Source: Streptomyces sp. Go-475
GTDB taxonomy: Bacteria; Actinomycetota; Actinomycetes; Streptomycetales; Streptomycetaceae
Length of the DNA stretch: 64,000 nt
Assembly (NCBI RefSeq): GCF_003330845.1
Contig: NZ_CP026121.1
Coordinates: forward strand, 2,027,501-2,091,500
Direction: 5' to 3'
Both the position numbers and the translations under genes were made by a program. The notes beneath the pieces were generated by a model. That model searched no databases. It was not told where the DNA came from and saw only the letters and a program-made list of their open reading frames with translations. Of the stretch, positions 26,511-34,287 are shown piece after piece; the stretch's first letter is position 1; the number at the start of each line of letters is the position of its first letter.

Positions 26511-27416
26511 TCATGCCCCGTAGGCGGCCTCCGGCGGTTCGGCCTCGGCCAGCAGCTTGCGTGTTCGCTCCCCCGCCTCCGCCGGAGACCAGCGCCCGCC
26601 CTTGTCCGCACTCGGCCCCCGCCGCCACCCGTCCATCACCGTGATCCGGCCCCCCTCCGCCTCGAAGACCCGGCCGGTCACCCCCGCGCTCGCGGCCGAG
26701 CCGAGCCAGACCACCAGGGGGGAGACGTTGTCCGGGGCCATCGCATCGAAGCCCTCGGCGGGGGCGGCCATGGTGCCGGCGAAGGTGTGTTCCGTCATGC
26801 GGGTCCGGGCGGCGGGGGCGATCGCGTTGGCCTGGACGCCGTAGCGGCGCAGTTCGGCCGCGGCGACCAGTGTCAGGGCGACGATCCCGGCCTTCGCGGC
26901 GCTGTAGTTGCCCTGTCCGACCGAGCCGAGCAGGCCGGCTCCGCTGCTGGTGTTGACGATCCTCGCCTCGGGCCGGCGGCCCGCCTTGGCCTCGGCCCGC
27001 CAGTGGGCGGCGGCGTGCTTCAGGGGCAGGAAGTGGCCCTTGAGGTGGACGCGTACGACGGCGTCGAAGTCGTCCTCGTCGAGGTTGACGAGCATCCGGT
27101 CGCGCAGGAAGCCCGCGTTGTTGACGAGGGTGTCGAGCCGGCCGTACGTCTCCAGGGCCGTGCGGACGAGTGAGGCGGCGCCCTGGGTGGTGGCGATGTC
27201 GCCGCCGTGCGGCACGGCCTCGCCGCCCCGCGCGCGGATCTCATCGGCGACTTGGGCGGCGGGGCCGTCGGGTCCGGGGGTGCCGTCGAGGCCCACGCCG
27301 AGGTCGTTGACGACCACCAGCGCCCCCTCGGCCGCGAACGCCAGGGCGTGGGCCCGGCCGAGCCCGCGGCCCGCGCCCGTGACGGCGACGACCCGCCCCT
27401 CACAGATTCCGCTCAT
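26511..27416 (-). CDS. Short-chain dehydrogenase/reductase (Rv3548c-like)
   Basis: A 301-aa NAD(P)-dependent oxidoreductase. The nucleotide-binding motif is TGAGRGLGRAHALAF, with NNAG in LVNNAGFLRDRML and the catalytic Ser...Tyr-x-x-x-Lys in NTSSGAGLLGSVGQGNYSAAK. The length and the extra helix resemble the 17-beta-HSD4-type SDRs found as Rv3548c in the mycobacterial KstR2 regulon. Its start overlaps the end of the upstream SDR gene by 17 bp, so both are read from one transcript initiated at the operator near 28200. Its step in steroid-ring catabolism has not been assigned, to my knowledge. Confidence 0.88.
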   Translation of the reverse strand: MSGICEGRVVAVTGAGRGLGRAHALAFAAEGALVVVNDLGVGLDGTPGPDGPAAQVADEIRARGGEAVPHGGDIATTQGAASLVRTALETYGRLDTLVNNAGFLRDRMLVNLDEDDFDAVVRVHLKGHFLPLKHAAAHWRAEAKAGRRPEARIVNTSSGAGLLGSVGQGNYSAAKAGIVALTLVAAAELRRYGVQANAIAPAARTRMTEHTFAGTMAAPAEGFDAMAPDNVSPLVVWLGSAASAGVTGRVFEAEGGRITVMDGWRRGPSADKGGRWSPAEAGERTRKLLAEAEPPEAAYGA

Positions 27417-28176
27417 GTCGGCTCTCCTTGTCGGCTACAGGCCCGGGGCCGGCGTTCGCCGCGTCCAGGAACGCCGGCCGCTCTCCGCCCCCGTGCACGA
27501 GCAGGCTCGCCCCGCTGATGTACGCGGCGGCGTCGGACGCCAGGAACACCGCCGCCGCGCCCACGTCGGACGGCTCGGCGAGACGGCCCAGCGGGACCGT
27601 GCGGGAGACGGCGGTGATGCCGTCCCGGTCGCCGTAGTGGAGGTGGGACAGTTCGGTGCGGACCATGCCCACGACGAGGGTGTTGACCCGGATGTCGGGC
27701 GCCCACTCCACCGCCATCGAGCGGGCGAGGTGCTCCAGGCCCGCCTTGGCGGCGCCGTAGGCGGCGGTGCCGGGTGAGGGGCGGCTGCCGCTGACGCTGC
27801 CGATCATGACGATCGCTCCCCGGGCGCGCCGGAGGTGCTCGTACGCGGCGAGGGACACGGTCAGCGGGGCGAGGAGGTTGAGTTCGACCACGCGCGCGTG
27901 CCGGTCCGGCCCGGCCTCGGTGAGCAGCCGTGGGGGTGCGCCGCCCGCGTTGTTGACGAGGACGTCCAGCCGGGGCAGGGCGGTGAAGAAGCGCCGGACG
28001 GCCTCGGCGTCCCGGACGTCCAGCGGCATGAACTCGGTCCCGGGGGCCGGGACGTCCGGGGGGCGGCGGGCGCAGACGACGACCCGGGCGCCGGCCCGGG
28101 CGAAGGCGCGTGCGATGCCGGCGCCGACGCCCCGGGTCCCGCCCGTGACGACGGCGACCTTCCCGTCCAGGTCCAT
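27400..28176 (-). CDS. Short-chain dehydrogenase/reductase (Rv3549c-like)
   Basis: A 258-aa classical SDR. Cofactor motif TGGTRGVGAGIARAF, NNAG in VLVNNAGGAPPRLL, catalytic Ser in MIGSVSGSRPS and YGAAK in AAYGAAKAGLEHLAR, ending with the C-terminal GASLLVHGGGE. Size and position divergent from echA20 match Rv3549c. AAAGGTAG in the arm of the operator palindrome (28183-28220) acts as its ribosome site, six bases before the ATG. First gene of a two-gene leftward unit. Confidence 0.88.
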   Translation of the reverse strand: MDLDGKVAVVTGGTRGVGAGIARAFARAGARVVVCARRPPDVPAPGTEFMPLDVRDAEAVRRFFTALPRLDVLVNNAGGAPPRLLTEAGPDRHARVVELNLLAPLTVSLAAYEHLRRARGAIVMIGSVSGSRPSPGTAAYGAAKAGLEHLARSMAVEWAPDIRVNTLVVGMVRTELSHLHYGDRDGITAVSRTVPLGRLAEPSDVGAAAVFLASDAAAYISGASLLVHGGGERPAFLDAANAGPGPVADKESRHERNL

Positions 28177-28182
28177 CCGCTG

Positions 28183-28220
28183 CTACCTTTCCACCTAACA
28201 AACGTTTGGTGGAAAGGTAG
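28183..28220. promoter_or_regulatory. 13-bp perfect inverted repeat carrying both ribosome sites
   Basis: CTACCTTTCCACC (28183-28195) and GGTGGAAAGGTAG (28208-28220) are exact complements around a 12-bp centre. Each arm, read toward its gene, supplies an AAAGGTAG ribosome site for the divergent SDR and echA20 genes. The centre contains the KstR2-like operator. Confidence 0.75.
28197..28210. promoter_or_regulatory. KstR2-type operator (site A)
   Basis: AACAAACGTTTGGT fits the mycobacterial KstR2 consensus AnCAAGnnCTTGnT at eight of ten fixed positions. It lies between the divergent Rv3549c-like SDR and echA20, the same location as a known KstR2 site in mycobacteria. Confidence 0.65.
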
Positions 28221-28231
28221 CTGATGCGGCC

Positions 28232-28975
28232 ATGGGTGTCTCCACCTCGTGCGGGGAAAAGGGCATCGCCGTCGTCACGGTCGACTTCCCGCCGGTGAAC
28301 GCCCTGCCGGTGGCCGGCTGGTCCGCGCTGGCCGACGCGGTGCGCGCGGCGGGGCGCGACCCGGAGGTCCGGTGCGTGGTGCTGGCGGCCGAGGGGCGCG
28401 GGTTCAACGCGGGCGTGGACATCAAGGAGCTCCAGCGGGACGGGAACAGCGCGCTGATCGGCGTCAACCACGCCTGCGCGGAGGCCTTCGCGGCGGTGTA
28501 CGAGTGCGAGGTGCCGGTCGTGGCGGCGGTGCAGGGTTTCTGCCTGGGCGGCGGCGTCGGCCTGGTGGGGAACGCGGACGCGGTCGTGGCGAGCGAGGAC
28601 GCGGTGTTCGGGCTGCCGGAGCTGGACCGGGGCGCCCTGGGCGCGGCCACGCACCTGGCCCGGCTGGTCCCGCGGCACCTGATGCGGGCCCTGTACTACA
28701 CGGCGCGCACGGCGAGCGCGGCCGAGTTGCACGCGCACGGCTCGGTGTGGCGCGTGGTGCCGCGCGGGGAGCTGCGCGCGGCGGCCCTGGAGCTGGCCCG
28801 GGAGATCGCCGCCAAGGACGGCCGGCTGCTTCGCCTGGCGAAGGCCGCGCTCAACGGCATCGACCCGGTGGACGTGCGCCGCTCCTACCGCTTCGAGCAG
28901 GGCTTCACCTTCGAGGCGGGGCTGAGCGGAGTGGGCGAGCGGGTGCGGGCCGGCTTCGGGAAGGAGGGGGCGTAG
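28232..28975 (+). CDS. echA20: Enoyl-CoA hydratase/hydrolase EchA20
   Basis: A 247-aa crotonase-fold protein. Oxyanion-hole segments are GRGFNAGVDIKELQ and FCLGGGVGLVGNAD; the C-terminal trimerisation region follows. The length matches mycobacterial EchA20 (Rv3550), described as the hydrolase that opens ring D of the HIEC-CoA intermediate in steroid breakdown. It heads a rightward operon echA20-ipdA-ipdB-ipdC under operator site A. Its stop TAG directly abuts the ipdA GTG. Family assignment is firm; the specific orthology rests on neighbours and length. Confidence 0.87.
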   Translation: MGVSTSCGEKGIAVVTVDFPPVNALPVAGWSALADAVRAAGRDPEVRCVVLAAEGRGFNAGVDIKELQRDGNSALIGVNHACAEAFAAVYECEVPVVAAVQGFCLGGGVGLVGNADAVVASEDAVFGLPELDRGALGAATHLARLVPRHLMRALYYTARTASAAELHAHGSVWRVVPRGELRAAALELAREIAAKDGRLLRLAKAALNGIDPVDVRRSYRFEQGFTFEAGLSGVGERVRAGFGKEGA

Positions 28976-29812
28976 GTGAGCGACAAGACGATGACCGCCG
29001 ACGAGGTCGTCTCCGGGCTGCGCAGCGGCATGACCCTCGGCATCGGCGGCTGGGGTTCGCGCCGCAAGCCGATGGCCCTGGTGAGAGCGGTGCTCCGGTC
29101 GGAGATCACCGATCTCACCGTCGTCTCCTACGGCGGCCCCGACGTGGGCCTGCTGGCCGCCGCCGGGCGGATCCGGCGACTGGTCACGGCCTTCGTCACC
29201 CTCGACTCGATCCCTCTGGAGCCGCATTACCGCGCGGCCCGCGAGCGGGGCGCCCTCGCGCTGACGGAGGTCGACGAGGCGATGTTCATGTGGGGGCTGC
29301 ACGCGGCGGCGAACCGGCTGCCGTTCCTGCCGGTGCGGGCCGGGCTCGGCTCGGACGTGATGCGGGTCAACCCGGACTTGCGGACGGTCACCTCGCCGTA
29401 CGAGGACGGGGAGACGTTCGTGGCGATGCCCGCCCTGCGGCTCGACGCCGCCCTGGTGCACGTCAACCGCGCCGACCGGTCGGGCAACGGGCAGTACCTG
29501 GGCCCCGACCCGTACTTCGACGACCTGTTCTGCGCGGCGGCCGACACGGCGTACGTGAGCAGCGAGCGGATCGTCGACACGGCCGAGCTGACGAAGGACG
29601 CCCCGCCCCAGACGCTGCTGATCAAGCGGCACACGGTCACCGGTGTGGTCGAGGCCCCGAACGGCGCGCACTTCACGTCCTGCGCGCCCGACTACGGCCG
29701 GGACGAGGCCTTCCAGCGGACGTACGCGACCACCCCCTGGCCGGAGTTCGCGGCCCGGTTCCTCGCCGGGGACGAGCGGGCGTACCAGTCGGCCGTCCGG
29801 GAGGGGTCATGA
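28976..29812 (+). CDS. ipdA: COCHEA-CoA hydrolase, alpha subunit IpdA
   Basis: A 278-aa class I CoA-transferase-fold subunit. It begins MTADEVVSGLRSGMTLGIGG with the family's G-rich turn, and has VVSYGGPDVGLL and RGALALTEVDEAMFMWGL. Glu98 or Glu101 in the latter lies near where the IpdA active-site Glu is expected. It then has VMRVNPDL, and GNGQYLGPDPYFDDLFCAAA, typical of IpdA (Rv3551). In mycobacteria IpdA and IpdB together hydrolyse the last steroid ring rather than transfer CoA. GTG at 28976 follows the echA20 stop directly, and its own stop overlaps ipdB as ATGA. Confidence 0.86.
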   Translation: MSDKTMTADEVVSGLRSGMTLGIGGWGSRRKPMALVRAVLRSEITDLTVVSYGGPDVGLLAAAGRIRRLVTAFVTLDSIPLEPHYRAARERGALALTEVDEAMFMWGLHAAANRLPFLPVRAGLGSDVMRVNPDLRTVTSPYEDGETFVAMPALRLDAALVHVNRADRSGNGQYLGPDPYFDDLFCAAADTAYVSSERIVDTAELTKDAPPQTLLIKRHTVTGVVEAPNGAHFTSCAPDYGRDEAFQRTYATTPWPEFAARFLAGDERAYQSAVREGS

Positions 29813-30528
29813 CGGGGGCCACGCGCGCCGAGTACTGCGTGATCGCCTGCGCCGAGGCCTGGCGTGGCGACGGCGAGGTGCTCGCCAGTCCCATGGGCCT
29901 GATCCCGTCCCTCGGCGCCCGGCTGGCCCGGCTCACCTTCGCGCCGGACCTGCTGCTGACCGACGGCGAGGCGCTGCTCGTCCGCCCGGACGGGACACCG
30001 GAGGGCTGGCTGCCCTACCGGCAGCATCTGGCCCTGGTCACCGGCGGGCGGCGGCACGTCATGATGGGCGCGAGCCAGCTCGACCGGTTCGGCAACCAGA
30101 ACATCTCCTGCATCGGCGACTGGCAGCGGCCGCGGCGGCAGCTGCTCGGGGTGCGCGGCGCCCCCGTCAACACCCTCAACAACCCGACCAGTTACTGGAT
30201 CCCCCGGCACTCCCGACGGGTCTTCGTCGAGCGGGTCGACATGGTCTGCGGCGTCGGGTACGACCATGCGGCCGGGGCGCGGTACCACCGCATCCCACGG
30301 ATCGTCACCGACCTGGGCGTCTTCGACTTCGCCACCTCCGACCGGTCGATGCGGTTGGCGTCGCTGCACCCGGGGGTCACGCCGGAGCAGGTGCGGGAGG
30401 CCACGGGCTTCGAGCTGACCGTCCCGGACGAGGTGCCGGCCACCCGTGAACCGACCGCCGAGGAGCTGCGGCTGATCCGGGAGGTCCTGGACCCCGCCGG
30501 TGCCCGCGCCCGGGAGGTCGCCGCGTGA
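29809..30528 (+). CDS. ipdB: COCHEA-CoA hydrolase, beta subunit IpdB
   Basis: A 239-aa partner of IpdA with the CoA-transferase beta fold: LASPMGLIPSLGARLARLTF, GASQLDRFGNQNISCIGDW, GVRGAPVNTLNNPTSYWIP and LGVFDFATSDRSMRLASLHPGV. The GNQN segment and the SMRLASLHPG run are characteristic of the beta subunits of this group. Start ATG overlaps the ipdA stop by four bases, guaranteeing equal synthesis. Expected to form an alpha2-beta2 heterotetramer in the cytoplasm. Confidence 0.87.
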   Translation: MTGATRAEYCVIACAEAWRGDGEVLASPMGLIPSLGARLARLTFAPDLLLTDGEALLVRPDGTPEGWLPYRQHLALVTGGRRHVMMGASQLDRFGNQNISCIGDWQRPRRQLLGVRGAPVNTLNNPTSYWIPRHSRRVFVERVDMVCGVGYDHAAGARYHRIPRIVTDLGVFDFATSDRSMRLASLHPGVTPEQVREATGFELTVPDEVPATREPTAEELRLIREVLDPAGARAREVAA

Positions 30529-30565
30529 GGGAAACGGCCCTGACCCCGGGCTCGGAGGTCTACGC

Positions 30566-31618
30566 GTGAAAGACACGGCCCTGACCCGGCTCGTCGGCGT
30601 CCGCCATCCGCTCGTGCAGACCGGCATGGGCTGGGTGGCGGGCCCCCGCCTGGTCTCCGCCACGGCGAACGCGGGCGCCCTCGGCATCCTGGCCTCCGCG
30701 ACGATGACGCTCGACCAGCTGCGCGCGGCCGTCCGGGAGGTCCGGGCGCGCACCGACGCGCCGTTCGGGGTGAACCTGCGCGCCGACGCCGCCGACGCGG
30801 GCGAACGGGTGCGGATCCTCGTCGAGGAGGGCGTCCGGGTCGCCTCCTTCGCCCTGGCCCCGTCCCGGGAGCTGATCGCCGAGCTCAAGGAGGCGGGCGT
30901 GGTGGTCATGCCGACCGTGGGGGCGCGGCGGCACGCGGAGAAGGTCGCGGCGTGGGGCGCGGACGCGGTGGTCGTGCAGGGCGCGGAGGGCGGCGGGCAC
31001 ACCGGGGAGGTGGCCACGACCGTGCTGCTGCCGCAGGTGGTGGACGCGGTGCGGATCCCGGTCGTCGCCGCGGGCGGGTTCTTCGACGGGCGCGGGCTGG
31101 TCGCGGCGCTGGCCTACGGGGCGGCGGGCGTGGCGATGGGCACGCGGTTCCTGCTGACGTCGGACTCGACCGTGCCGGACGCGGTGAAGGCGCGGTATCT
31201 GGCGGCGTCCGTGCGGGAGGTGACGGTGACCAGGGCGGTGGACGGGCTGCCGCACCGCATGCTGCGGACGGAGCTGGTGGACGCGCTGGAGCGCTCCGGA
31301 CGGGGCCGGGCACTGGTGCGGGCGGTGCGGCACGCGTCCGGCTTCCGCAGGCTGTCGGGGCTGACCTGGCGGCGCATGATCCGCGACGGGCTCGCCCTGA
31401 AGCACGGCAAGGACCTGTCCTGGAGCCAGGTGCTGCTCGCCGCGAACACGCCGATGCTGCTGAGGGCCGCGATGGTGGACGGCCGTACGGATCTGGGTGT
31501 GATGGCGTCCGGGCAGGTCGCCGGGGTGATCGACGACCTGCCGTCGTGCGCGGAGCTGGTGGAGCGGATCATGGCGGAGGCCGACGGGACGCTGGCGCGG
31601 CTCAGAGCCGTTCGATGA
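30566..31618 (+). CDS. ipdC: Flavin-dependent reductase IpdC (nitronate monooxygenase-like)
   Basis: A 350-aa FMN protein of the nitronate monooxygenase/2-nitropropane dioxygenase fold, a TIM barrel. It opens LTRLVGVRHPLVQTGMGWVA and has VVVQGAEGGGHTGE (FMN phosphate loop) and IPVVAAGGFFDGRGLVAALA followed by AGVAMGTRFLLT. In mycobacteria the equivalent Rv3553 (IpdC) reduces a steroid-ring CoA intermediate. The GTG at 30566 has GGAGG seven bases upstream. Its 3' end overlaps the convergent fadA6 gene by 17 bp. Without context it would be annotated as nitronate monooxygenase. Confidence 0.85.
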   Translation: MKDTALTRLVGVRHPLVQTGMGWVAGPRLVSATANAGALGILASATMTLDQLRAAVREVRARTDAPFGVNLRADAADAGERVRILVEEGVRVASFALAPSRELIAELKEAGVVVMPTVGARRHAEKVAAWGADAVVVQGAEGGGHTGEVATTVLLPQVVDAVRIPVVAAGGFFDGRGLVAALAYGAAGVAMGTRFLLTSDSTVPDAVKARYLAASVREVTVTRAVDGLPHRMLRTELVDALERSGRGRALVRAVRHASGFRRLSGLTWRRMIRDGLALKHGKDLSWSQVLLAANTPMLLRAAMVDGRTDLGVMASGQVAGVIDDLPSCAELVERIMAEADGTLARLRAVR

Positions 31619-32759
31619 TCGTCACGTTGGCCTGGCCGCCGCCCTCACACATGGTCTGCAGGCCGAACCGGCCGCCGGTGCGCTCCAGTTCGTGCAGCAG
31701 CGTGGTCATCAGCTTGACGCCCGTGGCGCCGAGGGGGTGGCCCAGGGCGATGGCCCCGCCGTTGACGTTGACCCGCTCCGGGTCGGCGCCGGTCTCCTTC
31801 AGCCAGGCCAGGACGACCGGGGCGAAGGCCTCGTTGATCTCGACGAGGTCGATGTCGTCGATGCTCATGCCGGTCTTCTTCAGGGCGTGGGCGGTGGCCG
31901 GGATCGGGGCGGTGAGCATGCGGATCGGGTCCTCGCCGCGTACGGACAGATGGCGCACGCGCGCGCGGGGCGTGAGCCCGTGGTCGCGCACGGCCCGCTC
32001 GGAGGCCAGCAGCATCGCCGCCGCCCCGTCGGAGACCTGCGAGGAGCAGGCGGCGGTGATCGTGCCGCCGTCGAGGACCGGCTTGAGCGCGGCCATCTTC
32101 TCCAGGGAGGTGTCCCGGCGGGGGCCCTCATCGGCCGTGACCTCGCCGTAGGGCACGGTCTCGCGGGCGAAGCGGCCCTCGTCGATCGCCCGCAGCGCCC
32201 GCCGGTGGGAGCGCAGGGCGAACTCCTCCTGGTCCTGCCGGCTGATGCCCCACTTCGCGGCGATCATCTCGGCGCCCACGAACTGGTTGACGGGCCTGTC
32301 CCCGTAGCGGGCCCGCCAGCCCGCGCTGCCCGCGAACGGGCCCTGGGTGAGCCCCAGCGGCTCGGCGGCCTGCCGGGTGGCGAAGGCGATGGGGATCATC
32401 GACATGTTCTGCACGCCGCCCGCGACCACCAGGTCCTGCGTGCCGGACAGCACGGCCTGGGCCGCGAAGTGCACGGCCTGCTGCGAGGAACCGCACTGCC
32501 GGTCGACGGTCACGCCCGGCACCTCCTCGGGCAGCCCGGCCGCCAGCCAGCAGGTCCGCGCGATGTCCCCGGCCTGCGGCCCCACCGCGTCCAGACAGCC
32601 GAGGACGACGTCCTCCACGGCGGCCGGGTCGGCGCCCGAGCGGCTCATCAGCTCCCGGAGCACATGCGCGCCGAGGTCGGCCGGGTGGACCGCGCTCAGC
32701 CCTCCCCCGCGCCGCCCGACGGGCGTCCGGACCGCTTCGACGATGTAGGCCTCGGCCAT
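31602..32759 (-). CDS. fadA6: Acetyl-CoA acyltransferase (thiolase) FadA6
   Basis: A 385-aa thiolase, the length of mycobacterial FadA6 (386 aa). The nucleophilic Cys89 lies in VDRQCGSSQQAVHF, the His in GGAIALGHPLGATG, and the second Cys in QTMCEGGGQANVT; EINEAFAPV is also intact. It would cleave the beta-ketoacyl-CoA left after ring opening. AGGGAG sits six bases before the ATG. Last gene of the leftward unit ipdF-kstR2-fadA6; 23 bp separate it from kstR2. Confidence 0.9.
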   Translation of the reverse strand: MAEAYIVEAVRTPVGRRGGGLSAVHPADLGAHVLRELMSRSGADPAAVEDVVLGCLDAVGPQAGDIARTCWLAAGLPEEVPGVTVDRQCGSSQQAVHFAAQAVLSGTQDLVVAGGVQNMSMIPIAFATRQAAEPLGLTQGPFAGSAGWRARYGDRPVNQFVGAEMIAAKWGISRQDQEEFALRSHRRALRAIDEGRFARETVPYGEVTADEGPRRDTSLEKMAALKPVLDGGTITAACSSQVSDGAAAMLLASERAVRDHGLTPRARVRHLSVRGEDPIRMLTAPIPATAHALKKTGMSIDDIDLVEINEAFAPVVLAWLKETGADPERVNVNGGAIALGHPLGATGVKLMTTLLHELERTGGRFGLQTMCEGGGQANVTIIERL

Positions 32760-32782
32760 GGCAACTCCCTGATGAGTGGGGG

Positions 32783-33421
32783 TTATTCGCGTACGGCGAT
32801 CCCGTCCAGCACCATCGACAGGTACTGCCGGGCGATCTCGTCCGGGCTGTGCTGCCCGCCCGGCCGGTACCAGGAGGCGGCGACCCACACCGTGTCGCGC
32901 ACGAACCGGTAGGTGAGCCGGACGTCCAGGTCGGCGCGGAAGGCCCGCTCGGCGACGCCGCGCTCCAGCGTGGACAGCCAGGCCTCCTCGAACCTGCGCT
33001 GCGACTCGGCGAGGAACGCGAACCGTTCCTGCGCCACGAGCTGCCGGCTCTCCTTCTGGTAGATCGCGACGGCCGCGCGGTGCCGGTCGATCTCCCGGAA
33101 CGACTCGGTGACCAGGGCCCGCAGCGTCTCGCGGGGTCCCAGTCCGGCGCCCAGGACGGTGTCGTAGCCGTCCCACAGCTCGTCGAGGAAGGTGCGCAGG
33201 ATCTCCTCCAGCATCGACTCCTTGGAGTCGAAGTGGTAGTAGAGGCTGCCGGCGAGCATCCCCGCGTGGTCCGCGATCTTGCGGACGGTGGTGGCGTTGT
33301 AGCCCTGCTCGGCGAAGACCTCGGCGGCGGTGGAGAGCAGTTCGCCGCGGCGATCGCCGGGGGTGGCGGCCGCGGCGGGCTCGGTCGCGGTCACCTGGGG
33401 GTTCTTCTTCGTTCGAGGCAC
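32783..33421 (-). CDS. kstR2: TetR-family repressor KstR2
   Basis: A 212-aa TetR regulator. After an 18-residue polar leader the HTH domain is RRGELLSTAAEVFAEQGYNA and TTVRKIADHAG, then SLYYHFDSKESMLEE. The C-terminal half has AVAIYQKESRQL and LTYRFVRDTVWVAASWYRPG, which I recognise as the KstR2 pattern (Rv3557c ends in a very similar block). KstR2 binds AnCAAGnnCTTGnT sites and is released by HIP-CoA. It is the middle gene of ipdF-kstR2-fadA6 and, since that unit starts at operator B, should be autoregulated. GTG start at 33421 has a weak ribosome site. Confidence 0.86.
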   Translation of the reverse strand: MPRTKKNPQVTATEPAAAATPGDRRGELLSTAAEVFAEQGYNATTVRKIADHAGMLAGSLYYHFDSKESMLEEILRTFLDELWDGYDTVLGAGLGPRETLRALVTESFREIDRHRAAVAIYQKESRQLVAQERFAFLAESQRRFEEAWLSTLERGVAERAFRADLDVRLTYRFVRDTVWVAASWYRPGGQHSPDEIARQYLSMVLDGIAVRE

Positions 33422-33436
33422 GGGTCCATTGTCGTC

Positions 33437-34225
33437 CTAGGGATGCCGGCTGCTGACGGAGACCACTTCTCCGGTCATGTAGGAGGAGTAGCCGGAGGCC
33501 AGGAACACGATCACGTTCGCCACCTCCCAGGGTTCGGCGTGGCGGCCGTAGGCCTCGCGGGCGGTCAGCTCGGTGAGCAGCTCGGGGGTCGTCACCTTCA
33601 CCAGGTGCGGGTGCAGGGCGAGGCTGGGGGCCACGGCGTTGACCCGCACCCCGTAGGCGGCGGCCTCGACCGCCGCGCACCGGGTCAGCGCCATCACGCC
33701 CGCCTTCGCGGCGGCGTAGTGGGCCTGTCCGGCCTGGGCGCGCCAGCCGACGACGGAGGCGTTGTTGACGATCACGCCGCCGCCGGTCTCCCGCATGCGG
33801 CGCAGGGCGGCTCGGGTGCACCGGAACGTGCCGTTCAGCGTCACGTCCAGGACGCGGGTCCACTGGTCGTCGGTCATGTCGGCCAGTTCCGCTGTGCCGC
33901 CGAGCCCGGCGTTGTTGACGACGACGTCGAGCCGGCCGTGTTCCCGCACGGCGGCGTCGAGGAGGGCGCGGACCTGCGTCTCGTCGGTGACGTCGCAGGG
34001 CACGGCGCAGACCGCGCCGGTGCCGAACTCTCCGGCCAGCTCCGCCTCGTACTCCTTGAGCCGCCGCACGTGCGCGTCGCTGACCAGTACGCGCGCGCCC
34101 TCCTCCAGGAGGCGCCGCGCCGTGGCCCCGCCGATGCCCGCGCCGGCCGCCGCGGTGACGACGGCGGTCCGCCCGGCCAGCAGGCCGTGGCCGGGCACGT
34201 ACGACGGGCTCTCGACGTCTGTCAT
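33437..34225 (-). CDS. ipdF: SDR-family hydroxyacyl-CoA dehydrogenase IpdF
   Basis: A 262-aa short-chain dehydrogenase, equal in length to Rv3559c (IpdF). Motifs: VTAAAGAGIGGATARRLLEE (cofactor), NNAGLGGTAELADMTDDQW, VIVNNASVVGWRAQAGQAH and YAAAK, with SLALHPHL and SSYMTGEVVSVSSRHP at the C-terminus. In mycobacteria it oxidises the 5-hydroxy group of the HIC-CoA intermediate. The tail TGEVVSVSS is typical of this subgroup. First gene of its unit, reading leftward from operator site B; kstR2 begins 15 bp after it. Confidence 0.87.
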   Translation of the reverse strand: MTDVESPSYVPGHGLLAGRTAVVTAAAGAGIGGATARRLLEEGARVLVSDAHVRRLKEYEAELAGEFGTGAVCAVPCDVTDETQVRALLDAAVREHGRLDVVVNNAGLGGTAELADMTDDQWTRVLDVTLNGTFRCTRAALRRMRETGGGVIVNNASVVGWRAQAGQAHYAAAKAGVMALTRCAAVEAAAYGVRVNAVAPSLALHPHLVKVTTPELLTELTAREAYGRHAEPWEVANVIVFLASGYSSYMTGEVVSVSSRHP

Positions 34226-34241
34226 GGCCTCACGCTAACCT

Positions 34242-34255
34242 ACCAAACACTTGTT
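34242..34255. promoter_or_regulatory. KstR2-type operator (site B)
   Basis: ACCAAACACTTGTT matches nine of the ten fixed positions of AnCAAGnnCTTGnT. It lies inside the longer imperfect palindrome CCTACCAAACACTTGTTAGG (34239-34258), between ipdF and the divergent acyl-CoA dehydrogenase operon. It shares a nearly identical 19-20-bp core with site A. Confidence 0.75.
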
Positions 34256-34287
34256 AGGGAAGTCTGGCCGGGGAAGGAGGGTCGGTC

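Noticed and set aside
28976..30528. 3-oxoacid CoA-transferase (acetoacetate or glutaconate type)
   Set aside because: The fold is the same, but the neighbours (EchA20, IpdC, KstR2, FadA6) and the characteristic subunit lengths fit the IpdAB hydrolase better.
30566..31618. Nitronate monooxygenase as the function
   Set aside because: Only the fold supports it; the position between ipdB and fadA6 matches IpdC of the steroid pathway.
33437..34225. IpdF as a poly-beta-hydroxybutyrate-type acetoacetyl-CoA reductase or FabG
   Set aside because: Classical SDR motifs alone cannot distinguish these, but the context and 262-aa length point to the KstR2 regulon enzyme.
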